From positions 1-64,000 of the forward strand of contig NZ_MXAP01000047.1 of the NCBI RefSeq assembly GCF_002027555.1: a DNA stretch of 64,000 bases, given 5' to 3'. This stretch comes from Moraxella equi (GTDB lineage Bacteria; Pseudomonadota; Gammaproteobacteria; Pseudomonadales; Moraxellaceae). The notes under the pieces were generated by a model. It did not search any database, had not been told where the DNA came from, and worked only from the letters and a program-made list of their open reading frames with translations. The position numbers and the translations under genes are program-made. Positions 10,938 through 20,793 of the stretch are shown piece by piece (within the stretch, counting starts at the first letter, position 1; every line of letters starts with the position of its first letter).

Positions 10938-11270
10938 ATGTCAAACCTTAACGAACAAATGACCAACAACACCGCCGAATTACCCCAAGATGCCAATGCC
11001 TTTTTTGAGCGGGCGGACAGCGTGATTACCCTTGCCAACAGCCAATTATCGCCAAACTCCCACGCAGGGCAAGTGGCAGCGTCTTTGACTTATGCCGCTG
11101 CTCGTTTTGCGGTGTCAGCAGCGAGCATTGGTTTTGTCAAGGGGTCGGATTTTGTCAAAGAAAAAGTGGACATTATCGCTTTTTATACCGAGCGATACCA
11201 AAAAATGCTTAGCGATAATATCGATGATTATGCCGAGAATTTTGAGAAATACACAGGGATTAAAAAGTAG
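10938..11270 (+). CDS. DUF3144 family protein
   Basis: 110 residues, soluble and mostly helical. The pattern ADSVITLANSQ ... GQVAASLTYAAARF ... YQKMLSDNIDDYAENFEKY matches the DUF3144 family of small cytoplasmic proteins of unknown function. GGAA lies 6 bp before the ATG. It sits alone between metK and a cluster of membrane paralogues. Confidence 0.8.
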   Translation: MSNLNEQMTNNTAELPQDANAFFERADSVITLANSQLSPNSHAGQVAASLTYAAARFAVSAASIGFVKGSDFVKEKVDIIAFYTERYQKMLSDNIDDYAENFEKYTGIKK

Positions 11271-11316
11271 CGTTAATGATATTTTAAAACCAATGGTATC
11301 TTAAAAAGATTGTTAG

Positions 11317-11339
11317 GGGCGGATATAAATTATTCGCCC
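11317..11339. repeat. short palindromic repeat
   Basis: GGGCGGATA / TATTCGCCC with 5-nt loop and one G-U pair, preceded by TTAG and followed by TTA. Same style as repeats at 698, 30008 and 59413. Confidence 0.5.
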
Positions 11340-11374
11340 TTATGATAGCATTTTAAATTACCCCAGACATAACC

Positions 11375-11977
11375 ATGAGCGATAAAATCCCCCTACCCTT
11401 AATCTTATACCCCAAAAAGCGAGTGCATTGGGTGTTGATTGTGTTTTATATTTTTTTGGCGGTATTATTTGGTTTGGGATTTTGGGTTGCCAAAGATGAA
11501 TTTTTTATCAGAATTTTATTTGGTGTTTTATTTTTGATTGCTTTGGGTTTTGCTTTTTATCAGTTTTTTAAAGTGGTCAGAGATGAGTTTTTCTTTGTTA
11601 TTGATAAAGACCACCTTTCATTTTTTCACATCACACAGCAAGCAATTTATTTTAGGGATATTCAAGCCCACAACCAAGATGTTGGCATATTGGATTATCA
11701 AAGCTATCGTGATTTTAAATTTTGGCACATACAAATCCATAAAAATAATGATATACAACAAATATCTTTGAATGCCTATCGCCACAATCATTTACATCTT
11801 GATGAAAAACAGCTATTTGACCTAATCAATCAAGCCTATCAGGGTCGAGATGTTTTAATCATTCCCACAACAAAAATGGGAATTTTTGACAGAGTCAATG
11901 TAGGCGGTTTATTGATGATTGTCTTTATGACAAGTATGCTATTATTGGCGATTATCATGGGAATTAAACACGCATGA
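11375..11977 (+). CDS. STM3941-like membrane protein, paralogue 1 of 3
   Basis: 200 residues: start IPLPLILYPKKR, two closely spaced transmembrane helices (about residues 20-70), then a soluble domain ending in DEKQLFDLINQAYQGR, and a last helix at the C-terminus. This layout resembles the STM3941 family (two helices plus a PH-like domain), function unknown. The stop overlaps the start of the next paralogue (ATGA at 11974-11977), so the genes are coupled. Confidence 0.65.
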   Translation: MSDKIPLPLILYPKKRVHWVLIVFYIFLAVLFGLGFWVAKDEFFIRILFGVLFLIALGFAFYQFFKVVRDEFFFVIDKDHLSFFHITQQAIYFRDIQAHNQDVGILDYQSYRDFKFWHIQIHKNNDIQQISLNAYRHNHLHLDEKQLFDLINQAYQGRDVLIIPTTKMGIFDRVNVGGLLMIVFMTSMLLLAIIMGIKHA

Positions 11978-12570
11978 GCAATAAAATCCCCCTACCGATA
12001 GAGCTTTATCATTCCAATAAATTCCTGCTATTTTCTTTGGCTTTTGGCAGTGCGATGTTTTGGCTTGGGCGGACTGTTAGTGTGATTGCTGACGAATGGT
12101 TTATTATTGTCATCTCTATTATATTCATGGCTTTTGGAGCATTGATTGTCTTGGTATGTATCATCTCTTTCATCAACCCCAAGCCCGTTTTGGTAATTGC
12201 CCGTTATCGCATTAGTGGCGGACATGAATTATTAAAAAGATTATTTAATAAAAATAACGCCATTGCTTTTAAAGACATTCGCTCGTTAGAATTGGATTAT
12301 CATACTCATCAAGACGTGAAACATTGGCATATTGCTATCTTATTAAATACTGGCAAAAAATTACACCTGCCGATTAGAAGTATGAAATATGAAACAGTAA
12401 TGATAAATGAAAAAGAAATCTTTCATCTTATCAATCAAGTTCATCAAGGCAACATACCGCCCACATTTGAAGATTTTGATATGGACATTCATGACCGAAT
12501 GACAACATGGGGATTGTTTATGATTGGTTTTGTGGTGCTGATATTGGTTGTTGGTCATTTGATGAAATGA
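11974..12570 (+). CDS. STM3941-like membrane protein, paralogue 2 of 3
   Basis: 198 residues with the same plan as its neighbours: IPLPIELYHSNK start, two N-terminal transmembrane helices, a soluble domain with NEKEIFHLINQVHQG, and a C-terminal helix. Coupled to the upstream paralogue by a 4-bp overlap and 10 bp from the third copy. No catalytic motif is visible; function unknown. Confidence 0.65.
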   Translation: MSNKIPLPIELYHSNKFLLFSLAFGSAMFWLGRTVSVIADEWFIIVISIIFMAFGALIVLVCIISFINPKPVLVIARYRISGGHELLKRLFNKNNAIAFKDIRSLELDYHTHQDVKHWHIAILLNTGKKLHLPIRSMKYETVMINEKEIFHLINQVHQGNIPPTFEDFDMDIHDRMTTWGLFMIGFVVLILVVGHLMK

Positions 12571-12580
12571 CGGTAAAAAC

Positions 12581-13180
12581 ATGGTTAATTTTCGCTTGCC
12601 CCTATATCTATATCCTACCCAACGCTCCCTTGTGATACAGCTTTTTATTTTTGCCGTTTGTATCGGGGCGACTTATTGTTTTTGGTATGTGTTATCTGAT
12701 GTTGGTAGTTGGTTTATCAATGGGGCTATTTTATTATCGGGCTTGTTTTGGTTATTTTTTCTGATTATCTTTTTAAAAAATTTAATCACCAAAAAACCCA
12801 TGCTTATCATTGATAAAGATTATATCATTGGTCGGGGTATTTTTAATGATAAACTCATAGAGTTTGACGACATTGCGGATTTATCACTGCACATTCAAGC
12901 AAATCACCGTTTTGGATTTATGGTGTATCGCATGGATATAAGCTTAAAGACAGGCGATGATGAATTTTTGGTATTAAATACTTGCCGTTATGGACGAACA
13001 CTCATCAACGAGAAAGAGATTTTTGCACTCATCAAACAAATTCATAAAGGCACAACACCGCCACGTTATGAGCCGTTTTATATCGGTAATGACGAACGCA
13101 TGACATCAACCGCCAAAGTGTATTGGACGGTTATGGCGATTGGGGCGGTATGGGTTGCATACAAGATATATACGCTATAA
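12581..13180 (+). CDS. STM3941-like membrane protein, paralogue 3 of 3
   Basis: 199 residues. Begins FRLPLYLYPTQRS, two transmembrane helices, then NEKEIFALIKQIHKG near residue 150, matching the two upstream paralogues. It ends the three-gene run and is followed by a terminator shared with guaB on the other strand. Triplication with strong divergence suggests separate ligands or partners, which is inference. Confidence 0.65.
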   Translation: MVNFRLPLYLYPTQRSLVIQLFIFAVCIGATYCFWYVLSDVGSWFINGAILLSGLFWLFFLIIFLKNLITKKPMLIIDKDYIIGRGIFNDKLIEFDDIADLSLHIQANHRFGFMVYRMDISLKTGDDEFLVLNTCRYGRTLINEKEIFALIKQIHKGTTPPRYEPFYIGNDERMTSTAKVYWTVMAIGAVWVAYKIYTL

Positions 13181-13181
13181 C

Positions 13182-13215
13182 AAAAATCCGCCCAACCTTG
13201 ATTGAGCGGATTTTA
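13182..13215. terminator. bidirectional terminator between membrane paralogues and guaB
   Basis: AAAATCCGC / GCGGATTTT stem (13183-13191 / 13206-13214) between convergent genes. Confidence 0.8.
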
Positions 13216-13244
13216 TCATCTTGCAAATTGGCTTTGATAAGTCT

Positions 13245-14723
<1,479 letters not shown>

Positions 14724-14753
14724 TTATGGCAAAAAATGAAAAAAATACACATC

Positions 14754-14794
14754 AAAAAACCGAAAAAGGCTAAGCAGTCATCTGCCTAGCCTTT
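14754..14794 (-). promoter_or_regulatory. terminator-like hairpin in the guaB leader (candidate attenuator)
   Basis: On the minus strand AAAGGCTA-G-GCAG, loop ATGA, CTGC-T-TAGCCTTT (13 bp with one G-U) runs straight into TT-CGG-T6. It lies inside the leader, between the guaB promoter (14860-14888) and its ATG (14714), with no other minus gene upstream to terminate. A purine-responsive attenuator is a possibility only. Confidence 0.55.
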
Positions 14795-14859
14795 GGATAT
14801 ACGGTTGCTTGTTCGTTTTAGCATTGTGTATCGGTTTGTGCGTGTAAAATTAGCGGTGC

Positions 14860-14888
14860 ATTATACGCCAGATTATCCGATTTGGCAA
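14860..14888 (-). promoter_or_regulatory. guaB promoter
   Basis: Minus strand TTGCCA (14888-14883), 17-bp spacer, TATAAT (14865-14860). Its -35 box overlaps that of the divergent promoter at 14882-14910. Confidence 0.75.
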
Positions 14889-14910
14889 ATGTTTTTTTAT
14901 GATTTATAAT
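14882..14910 (+). promoter_or_regulatory. promoter of the Kazal-type lipoprotein gene
   Basis: TTGGCA (14882-14887), 17-bp spacer, TATAAT (14905-14910), 45 bp before ATG 14955. The -35 boxes of the two divergent promoters share the symmetric ATTTGGCAAAT-like core. Confidence 0.65.
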
Positions 14911-14954
14911 AGGGCTTACCATCCCATCCAATACAGACCAACTTTGGACTAATT

Positions 14955-15221
14955 ATGAGATACTTTATTCTTACCTGTGCCTTAGCATTAACCGCTTGCA
15001 CCGCCCCAAACACTGCGGATAACACCAATACACCCACCACCCCAAAGCCCACGCTTGATGTTGAACAGCCTGTTTGCACCATGGAATATATGCCTGTGTG
15101 TGCCACGCTTGAACAAAACGGACAACAGTTTACCAAGACCTTTGGCAATCGCTGTTCGGCTCACAGTTTTATCCCAAAAGATACCAAAGTCATCAAGGTA
15201 GATAATGGGGCGTGTGAATAA
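14955..15221 (+). CDS. Kazal-type domain lipoprotein, copy 1
   Basis: 88 residues: signal peptide with lipobox LTAC (Cys15), Thr/Pro-rich linker, then one Kazal-like domain (CTMEYMPVCATL ... KTFGNRCSAHSF ... GAC) with the expected six cysteines bar spacing variations. Kazal domains inhibit serine proteases in eukaryotes; in bacterial lipoproteins the target is unknown. A second gene 72 bp downstream shares 92 identical bases covering the domain core. Confidence 0.8.
   Translation: MRYFILTCALALTACTAPNTADNTNTPTTPKPTLDVEQPVCTMEYMPVCATLEQNGQQFTKTFGNRCSAHSFIPKDTKVIKVDNGACE
15074..15165 (+). repeat. 92-bp perfect repeat, copy 1 (within Kazal gene 1)
   Basis: Identical to 15455-15546 at constant offset 381. 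It codes for the Kazal core; flanking coding sequence is quite different. Confidence 0.9.
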
Positions 15222-15293
15222 GGTGCCAAGAAAGGTACTTGGTACGCACCATAAAACATCACATCAACCCTTACCCCATTTTGGAATACAGCA

Positions 15294-15635
15294 ATGAAAA
15301 CCCAACATCTTATTTTGGCACTAGGCATGGTGCTGTCCATTACCGCCTGTTCTACGCCTAGCACCTCTTCTGTCTCCACCACCATCTCCCAGCCCACTCA
15401 TGATGACACACCTTTTAATCATGGCATGCCAAAACTAAAAAAGCCCATACGACATTGCACCATGGAATATATGCCTGTGTGTGCCACGCTTGAACAAAAC
15501 GGACAACAGTTTACCAAGACCTTTGGCAATCGCTGTTCGGCTCACACTTTTATTGATGAAGGGGTAACTGTCGTAGATGTGCGTGATGGCGACTGTGACC
15601 CAAGCAAACAAGCACTGATGAGATTCAGTCGTTGA
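15294..15635 (+). CDS. Kazal-type domain lipoprotein, copy 2
   Basis: 113 residues: lipobox SITAC (Cys19), Ser/Thr-rich linker, a Kazal-like domain identical to copy 1 from Cys-Thr-Met to Cys-Ser-Ala-His, then a different tail (CDPSKQALMRFSR). The identical core within diverged flanks suggests recent gene conversion or duplication. Likely displayed on the outer membrane; protease inhibition is inferred from the fold only. Confidence 0.8.
   Translation: MKTQHLILALGMVLSITACSTPSTSSVSTTISQPTHDDTPFNHGMPKLKKPIRHCTMEYMPVCATLEQNGQQFTKTFGNRCSAHTFIDEGVTVVDVRDGDCDPSKQALMRFSR
15455..15546 (+). repeat. 92-bp perfect repeat, copy 2 (within Kazal gene 2)
   Basis: Identical to 15074-15165. Confidence 0.9.
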
Positions 15636-15718
15636 TAACAGAAATTTAATACAGGTTGAATGTCTCCCATCGCAAGCTCTGCCATATATGAATTTTATAT
15701 AAATACGGAGAAAATATA

Positions 15719-16341
15719 ATGAAATTTATTATTATAACAATATTAATGACTTCATTGTTATCTTGCGGTTATGATAAAACTCAGCATCATGTCACTTCAA
15801 AAATTAATACTACTAATACAGACAAGAGTACGACCGTTATGTCATACAAAAAATAAATGACATCGCAATAAATAGCGTCATTGATGATAACGAAAAAACG
15901 AAAAGACTGTTGTTGGACTTGGTGCCAGAAGCAGATCGCATGAATGATGAGAATGAAAAATACAAAGCATTATTACAAATATATACATTAACAGATGTTC
16001 ACAAAGCCATAGATTTTATTGATGAAGTTCTTAGGAAAAACCCCGATCATTGGTTACTTATTTATAAATGCCAACTTATGAAAATCAATAATTACGACAA
16101 TGATAAGGTAACAAATTGCTTTTCTCATATCGCCAAAAAAGCAAAAGAAGAAATTAAGAAAAATAACTATAACAAAAAAGACAACCCAAAAGAAATTTTG
16201 TCTTACTATCTGTCTGAAATAAATGCTGGAAATGTGGCGTATATTCAAAAATCAAGAGATTTATTGGATGAAATATCAGACACAAAAAAGAAAGATGAGT
16301 TGTATCAAATTTTTAATAGCCAAATAGATATTGAAAATTAA
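15719..16341 (+). pseudogene. lipoprotein gene with probable frameshift
   Basis: ATG 15719 behind GGAG opens a 45-codon frame with a lipoprotein signal (lipobox LLSC, Cys16) that ends at 15854-15856. A second frame, offset by one base, is open across the junction (reading ...YDRYVIQKINDIAINSVID) and runs to 16341 as a charged, helical domain of about 170 residues. A 1-base deletion around 15815-15850 joins them neatly. No homologue recognised; the downstream half is AT-rich. It could also be two real ORFs, but the second has only a weak TTG start. Confidence 0.55.
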
Positions 16342-16423
16342 CATCTTTATTATTTGGTTTTATGTATTAAAATCACCCATAAATAATGACGTAAAGCTGT
16401 TAATATCACTAAACAATAAACCA

Positions 16424-16825
16424 TTACACCCCCAACACATTTATCAATAGCCCCACCGCCCAACCGATCACTATCGCCAACAGCCATATCATCTCACTTC
16501 TTTGAGTGCGTTTGGTTTTGTAAAACCGCCAAGACAAAGGCGTGGCGATAAATGCAACGGCAAATCCTACCAACATATGACCTGTTGGCATGACACAACG
16601 TTGTATCCCAGTGTTATCGATAAAGCAGTTAGAGCCAAACAAAAAGGCAAACAAAGCACCACCAAACCAAAACACCCAAACCCCCACCACAAAAAACAGC
16701 ACGGCAAAAATACCGTCAGCGACTTTTTTGGCTTCTTTGGCAAAGACAATATAAGCAGTCATCACAAACATCATCATACCCAGCACCATCAATCCGCCAA
16801 ATGTCATCACATCATTTGCCAACAA
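16424..16825 (-). CDS. hypothetical membrane protein
   Basis: About 133 residues with four transmembrane segments; family not recognised. The start is uncertain: the given TTG has no good ribosome site. The alternative frame just upstream (ATG at 16873) encodes a hydrophobic stretch (MIITHIIALLLAVVV) that stops at the junction, so a frameshift near 16815 may have removed the true N-terminus. Confidence 0.5.
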   Translation of the reverse strand: MLANDVMTFGGLMVLGMMMFVMTAYIVFAKEAKKVADGIFAVLFFVVGVWVFWFGGALFAFLFGSNCFIDNTGIQRCVMPTGHMLVGFAVAFIATPLSWRFYKTKRTQRSEMIWLLAIVIGWAVGLLINVLGV

Positions 16826-16917
16826 TGCACTACCACCGCCAATAATAAGGCGATGATATGGGTAATAATCATGGGCGTTTTATTACCATCTATTCCTTAC
16901 TAATGAAACTTTAAAAT

Positions 16918-18033
16918 TTATTGCAATACATTCTTTCTAATATGTTCAATACAAGGTTTAAATACCTGAGAAAGCACCTTCATTTCATCAATCAGAAAAT
17001 CAACTGCTTTTTGCCAAGTGTCTTTATCAGCCAATCCAACGCCTGACAACTCCTTTTTGATTCGACAAGCATTTTTATTATCCAACCTTCCCCAAATTAA
17101 AGCTCCTATCTCTTTTTCAATACTCTCTTTTTGCTCATGCAATGTATCAAAAATCAATTTATTTTTCTCAGCTTGACTGGTAATTGAAATATACAGTTCC
17201 ACCCTTGCACAGTTTTTATTAAAAACCAAATTAAAACTTAATCCAGAAATACCTGCTCCTGCCGAAATCCAATTCTGTGGCAATGGGCTAATTTCAGAAA
17301 ACAGATGAAAATTTTTATCTTTGCATTGACTGATAACTAAATTCCAAAACTCTATATGTCTATCTCGTAAATTGTTTTGAATAATTTGCTCTTCTTGATT
17401 TTTTTCAGCCATTCTAATCATAAACTCTTCCGTTTCTTTAATAGGAATAATTTGCTCCATATCCAAAAAGACCTGCTCATTCAATTCATAAAGTGTAGCT
17501 TTAAAACATTGAATACGCATATTGCATTTTGTCATTAACCAAAGTACAGTTGAAGTTACTTCTTTTCGATAGTCTCCTGAAATTAAAATGATACGTTGAT
17601 TTTTATTTAATTGAATATCATCAAAGCTATCCACATCAAGAAAATCCGATATTGATTCTTCGGGGTCTTTTTCACTCATGCCATTTTGAACTAGATACTT
17701 TTGATAAATATCTTTAATTTGATATTTTGACAAAGTAGAGCAATAAGATGCATATTTTAACGCTTGCCATGTAGCATCACGACCACTATCATCACGTTTA
17801 TTTTCAATAATAACCAAATTACCTTCTTTATCCAACGCCAATAAATCTAAACGCTCCTTAGTGCCATCAAATCCATCAAATTCTTTTTGGATAAAAAGTA
17901 AATCCTCTCCTAACGAATGTGGATTCTTTTCAATCCAAACTTGCAAATGACTAAGCTCCGAAAAACCTAATTCGGCAAATTTTTTTGATGAAATTTCAGA
18001 AATGGAATTGGTTTGTCTATCTACGGTAAACAC
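16918..18033 (-). CDS. DUF4268-type protein with PD-(D/E)XK nuclease-like N-domain
   Basis: 371 residues. N-terminal NucS/PD-(D/E)XK-like motif: Asp63 in RLDLLALD, Glu77-x-Lys79 in VIIENKR, and Gln90 in the following helix (DATWQALKYASYCS). The C-terminal half (about 215-371) resembles DUF4268, found in proteins of unknown role often near restriction or defence genes. AT-rich compared with the flanking cysS, which suggests acquisition. No methylase or other defence partner is adjacent. A DNA-cleaving function is inference from the motif. Confidence 0.7.
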   Translation of the reverse strand: MFTVDRQTNSISEISSKKFAELGFSELSHLQVWIEKNPHSLGEDLLFIQKEFDGFDGTKERLDLLALDKEGNLVIIENKRDDSGRDATWQALKYASYCSTLSKYQIKDIYQKYLVQNGMSEKDPEESISDFLDVDSFDDIQLNKNQRIILISGDYRKEVTSTVLWLMTKCNMRIQCFKATLYELNEQVFLDMEQIIPIKETEEFMIRMAEKNQEEQIIQNNLRDRHIEFWNLVISQCKDKNFHLFSEISPLPQNWISAGAGISGLSFNLVFNKNCARVELYISITSQAEKNKLIFDTLHEQKESIEKEIGALIWGRLDNKNACRIKKELSGVGLADKDTWQKAVDFLIDEMKVLSQVFKPCIEHIRKNVLQ

Positions 18034-18055
18034 TTAAAATCTCCTCAAAAATAAC

Positions 18056-19453
18056 TTAAATTCTCCGCCAGCTCGTCCCCGCCCTGCTGTCTTCTAGCTC
18101 CACGCCTTTTTCTTTTAGCTCGGCACGGATTTGGTCGGCAAGGGCAAAATCCTTATCAGCTTTGGCTTGTTTGCGTTTATCAATCATCGCCAAAATCTCG
18201 CTTTCAGAAATGCTCTCATCGCCAATTTGGGCTTGCAAAAAGGTTTGGGGGGCGGTTTGGGCGATATTTAGCACGCTTGCTAGGGTCTTTAACATCACGG
18301 CAAATCGCTGTCCGCCTGCCATGTCGTCCGCCTTGACCGCTTTATTTATCTCGCCTGCAATCTCAAACAAGATACTCACCGCTTGGGCGGTGTTAAAGTC
18401 GTCATTCATCGCACGCACAAAGGCTTGCCCGTACTCACTTCCCCACGCTGTCTCGTCCGTGCCTACCGCATCAAACGGTTTTAGGGCGTGATATAGGCGT
18501 GATAAGGCGGTGTGGCTTTCTTTTAGGGCGGTGTCTGAGAAGTTAATCGGACTGCGATAATGACTAGATAGAATAAAAAAGCGAATGGTCTCGGCATGAA
18601 AATCCTGCAACACTTCACGAATGGTAAAGAAGTTGTTTAAGGATTTGCTCATTTTTTCTCCGTCCACATTGACAAAACCAACGTGTAGCCAGTTGTTGGC
18701 GTAGGGTTTGCCTGTCGCCCCTTCGCTTTGGGCAATTTCGTTTTCATGGTGCGGAAACTGCAAATCATGCCCACCGCCATGAATGTCAAAACTCTCGCCC
18801 AAACAGCAGGTACTCATCGCACTGCACTCAATGTGCCAACCAGGGCGACCCAAGCCCCACGGACTTTGCCAATGCGGTTCGGACGGTTTGGCGGATTTCC
18901 ACAGCACAAAGTCAAAAGGGTTGTCCTTGTCGTCCACCGTCTCCACCCTTGCCCCTGCTTGCATGTCGGCAAGTTTGCGTTTGGAGAGTTTGCCATAGTC
19001 GGGGAAATTTGCCACCTTATAATACACATCGCCACTTGCCCCCTGATAGGCTAAGTCTTTGGAATGTAAGGTATTTATCATATCCAGCATCTGGGGAATG
19101 TGGTCGGTCGCTTTGGGTTCGCTGGTCGGACGTAAGCACCCTAGACGGTCAGCATCTTCGTGCATGGCTTTGATAAAACGCTCGGTCAGCTCGCCAATGG
19201 TTTCGCCGTTTTCGCCTGCTCGTTTGATAATTTTGTCATCAATGTCGGTGATGTTGCGGACGTAGTTCACGTCAAAATAACGAGACAACCAACGATAAAT
19301 CACATCAAAGCTCACCATGACCCGAGCGTGTCCGATATGACAATAATCGTACACCGTCATGCCACAGACGTACATACCCACTTTGCCGTCATGGATAGGA
19401 ACAAACCGCTCTTTTTGTGCCGATAGGGTGTTATAAAGGTGTAAATCGCTCAT
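18056..19453 (-). CDS. cysS: cysteinyl-tRNA synthetase
   Basis: Charges tRNA-Cys with cysteine in the cytoplasm. 465 residues, usual length. Class I signatures: CHIGHARV (HIGH) near residue 37 and KMSKSLNNF (KMSKS) near residue 268; zinc ligands Cys28 (VCGMTVYD), Cys209 and the [15 protein letters not shown] segment. The gene stands alone on the minus strand, diverging from a WG-repeat gene. Confidence 0.97.
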   Translation of the reverse strand: MSDLHLYNTLSAQKERFVPIHDGKVGMYVCGMTVYDYCHIGHARVMVSFDVIYRWLSRYFDVNYVRNITDIDDKIIKRAGENGETIGELTERFIKAMHEDADRLGCLRPTSEPKATDHIPQMLDMINTLHSKDLAYQGASGDVYYKVANFPDYGKLSKRKLADMQAGARVETVDDKDNPFDFVLWKSAKPSEPHWQSPWGLGRPGWHIECSAMSTCCLGESFDIHGGGHDLQFPHHENEIAQSEGATGKPYANNWLHVGFVNVDGEKMSKSLNNFFTIREVLQDFHAETIRFFILSSHYRSPINFSDTALKESHTALSRLYHALKPFDAVGTDETAWGSEYGQAFVRAMNDDFNTAQAVSILFEIAGEINKAVKADDMAGGQRFAVMLKTLASVLNIAQTAPQTFLQAQIGDESISESEILAMIDKRKQAKADKDFALADQIRAELKEKGVELEDSRAGTSWRRI

Positions 19454-19552
19454 GGTGTGCCTTTTGGGTAACTGGTGTAAATAAAAGCCTTTATCATAGC
19501 AGAATTTGGGGGAAAGTGCTATAATTTACCAAAAATTAACCAAGGTCATCAC

Positions 19553-20680
19553 ATGAGATATTTACCACTGGCATTACTTGGCTATGCCATGTGTGCATCG
19601 GCAGTCAATGTCTATAACCCAAATGATTTTTCCGATATCAAGACCTTGGATAACGTCAGAGACGTTGTGTTATATGGCGTACATTTTGACCATGTGCTAC
19701 TGCAAAATACAGAAGCCTGCATAAAGCCTTCTGCCGATTTTGAATTTGTAGAATGTCCAAATCACCAAAGGCTTGCTCGGGTCGGTAATTATGTCCAAAC
19801 CCCTTTTGGTCAAGCCCCCTACCCTTTGGGCATGATAGACAAAGACGGCAAATTATTGCTAGATAATATTTACCACAAAATCCATATCCCCGAAAGCTTA
19901 CAAGCCATCGCCACCGATGTCAGCCCCCAGTCTTTTGTCATTACCACCTTGAACCTTGACGGCTTAGATAAGTTAAAGGCAAGCGATGAGTCTGATACTG
20001 CAACCATCATTGATGAGAGAATGCGATACGCCTTGGTTGATACCAAAGGCAGAATGATTGTGCCATTTGGGCGTTATGATAACATCATCAATGGGCACGA
20101 TGATGTATTTACTGTCGAAAAAGACGGGCTGTATGGTGTGATAGACGCACACGGTCATGAAATCATCACACCCATGCATGACAACCTAGTCATGTTTTAT
20201 CAAGGATTTTCAGGTTTATATAAAAATGGCAAATATGGCATCATCAATTTAAATAATGAAACCGTGATTGATTTTAAATACAACGTCATTTATATGCTTA
20301 AAAGCGACAGTGGCGATATGTTTTTTAATGCGGTGATGGACAACACGTCTTGTTTGTACAACAGTCAAGGCGAAAAAATTTTTGAATTAACCTACCCTGA
20401 TAAGCATGAGATTTTTAGGGATGACATCAATACATTTCAAGGTAAGGATTTTTTTATCATCGCTCCTGATTTTTATAAATCAAGCGGTCAAGTGGGACTA
20501 ATAGACACCACTGGCAACGTGATATTGCCTTTTGAATATGACGGCATTTATCCATTTTTGACGGGTCTTACATCTGACCTTGACATGGATGATAACCCAC
20601 AATACATCAAAGCCATTAAAAAAGATGGGGTTTATTTTTATGACACCACAGGCAAACTCATCAAGCATACTCATCCTTGA
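19553..20680 (+). CDS. exported WG-repeat protein
   Basis: 375 residues with a signal peptide (LALLGYAMCASA) and degenerate WG repeats of about 45-50 residues: phrases such as YGVIDAHGHEIITP, YGIINLNNETVI and VGLIDTTGNVILPFEYD. WG-repeat proteins likely form beta-propeller or solenoid surfaces; role unknown. It is the first of four such genes in this window (also 25975, 32543 and 33157). A strong hairpin after it mainly serves the opposite gene. Confidence 0.8.
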   Translation: MRYLPLALLGYAMCASAVNVYNPNDFSDIKTLDNVRDVVLYGVHFDHVLLQNTEACIKPSADFEFVECPNHQRLARVGNYVQTPFGQAPYPLGMIDKDGKLLLDNIYHKIHIPESLQAIATDVSPQSFVITTLNLDGLDKLKASDESDTATIIDERMRYALVDTKGRMIVPFGRYDNIINGHDDVFTVEKDGLYGVIDAHGHEIITPMHDNLVMFYQGFSGLYKNGKYGIINLNNETVIDFKYNVIYMLKSDSGDMFFNAVMDNTSCLYNSQGEKIFELTYPDKHEIFRDDINTFQGKDFFIIAPDFYKSSGQVGLIDTTGNVILPFEYDGIYPFLTGLTSDLDMDDNPQYIKAIKKDGVYFYDTTGKLIKHTHP

Positions 20681-20733
20681 CATTGATGAGCATTATTAGG
20701 ACAATGGATAAATTTTGACTTTAAAAAGCACCA

Positions 20734-20764
20734 CAAAAAAATACCCCAAATCACTTTGGGGTAT
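20734..20764 (-). terminator. terminator of the Pro/Glu/Lys-rich lipoprotein gene
   Basis: ATACCCCAAA / TTTGGGGTAT stem (20741-20750 / 20755-20764) followed on the minus strand by T7. Confidence 0.85.
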
Positions 20765-20793
20765 CTTGCCTTTTTATCACTTACCACAAAAGA

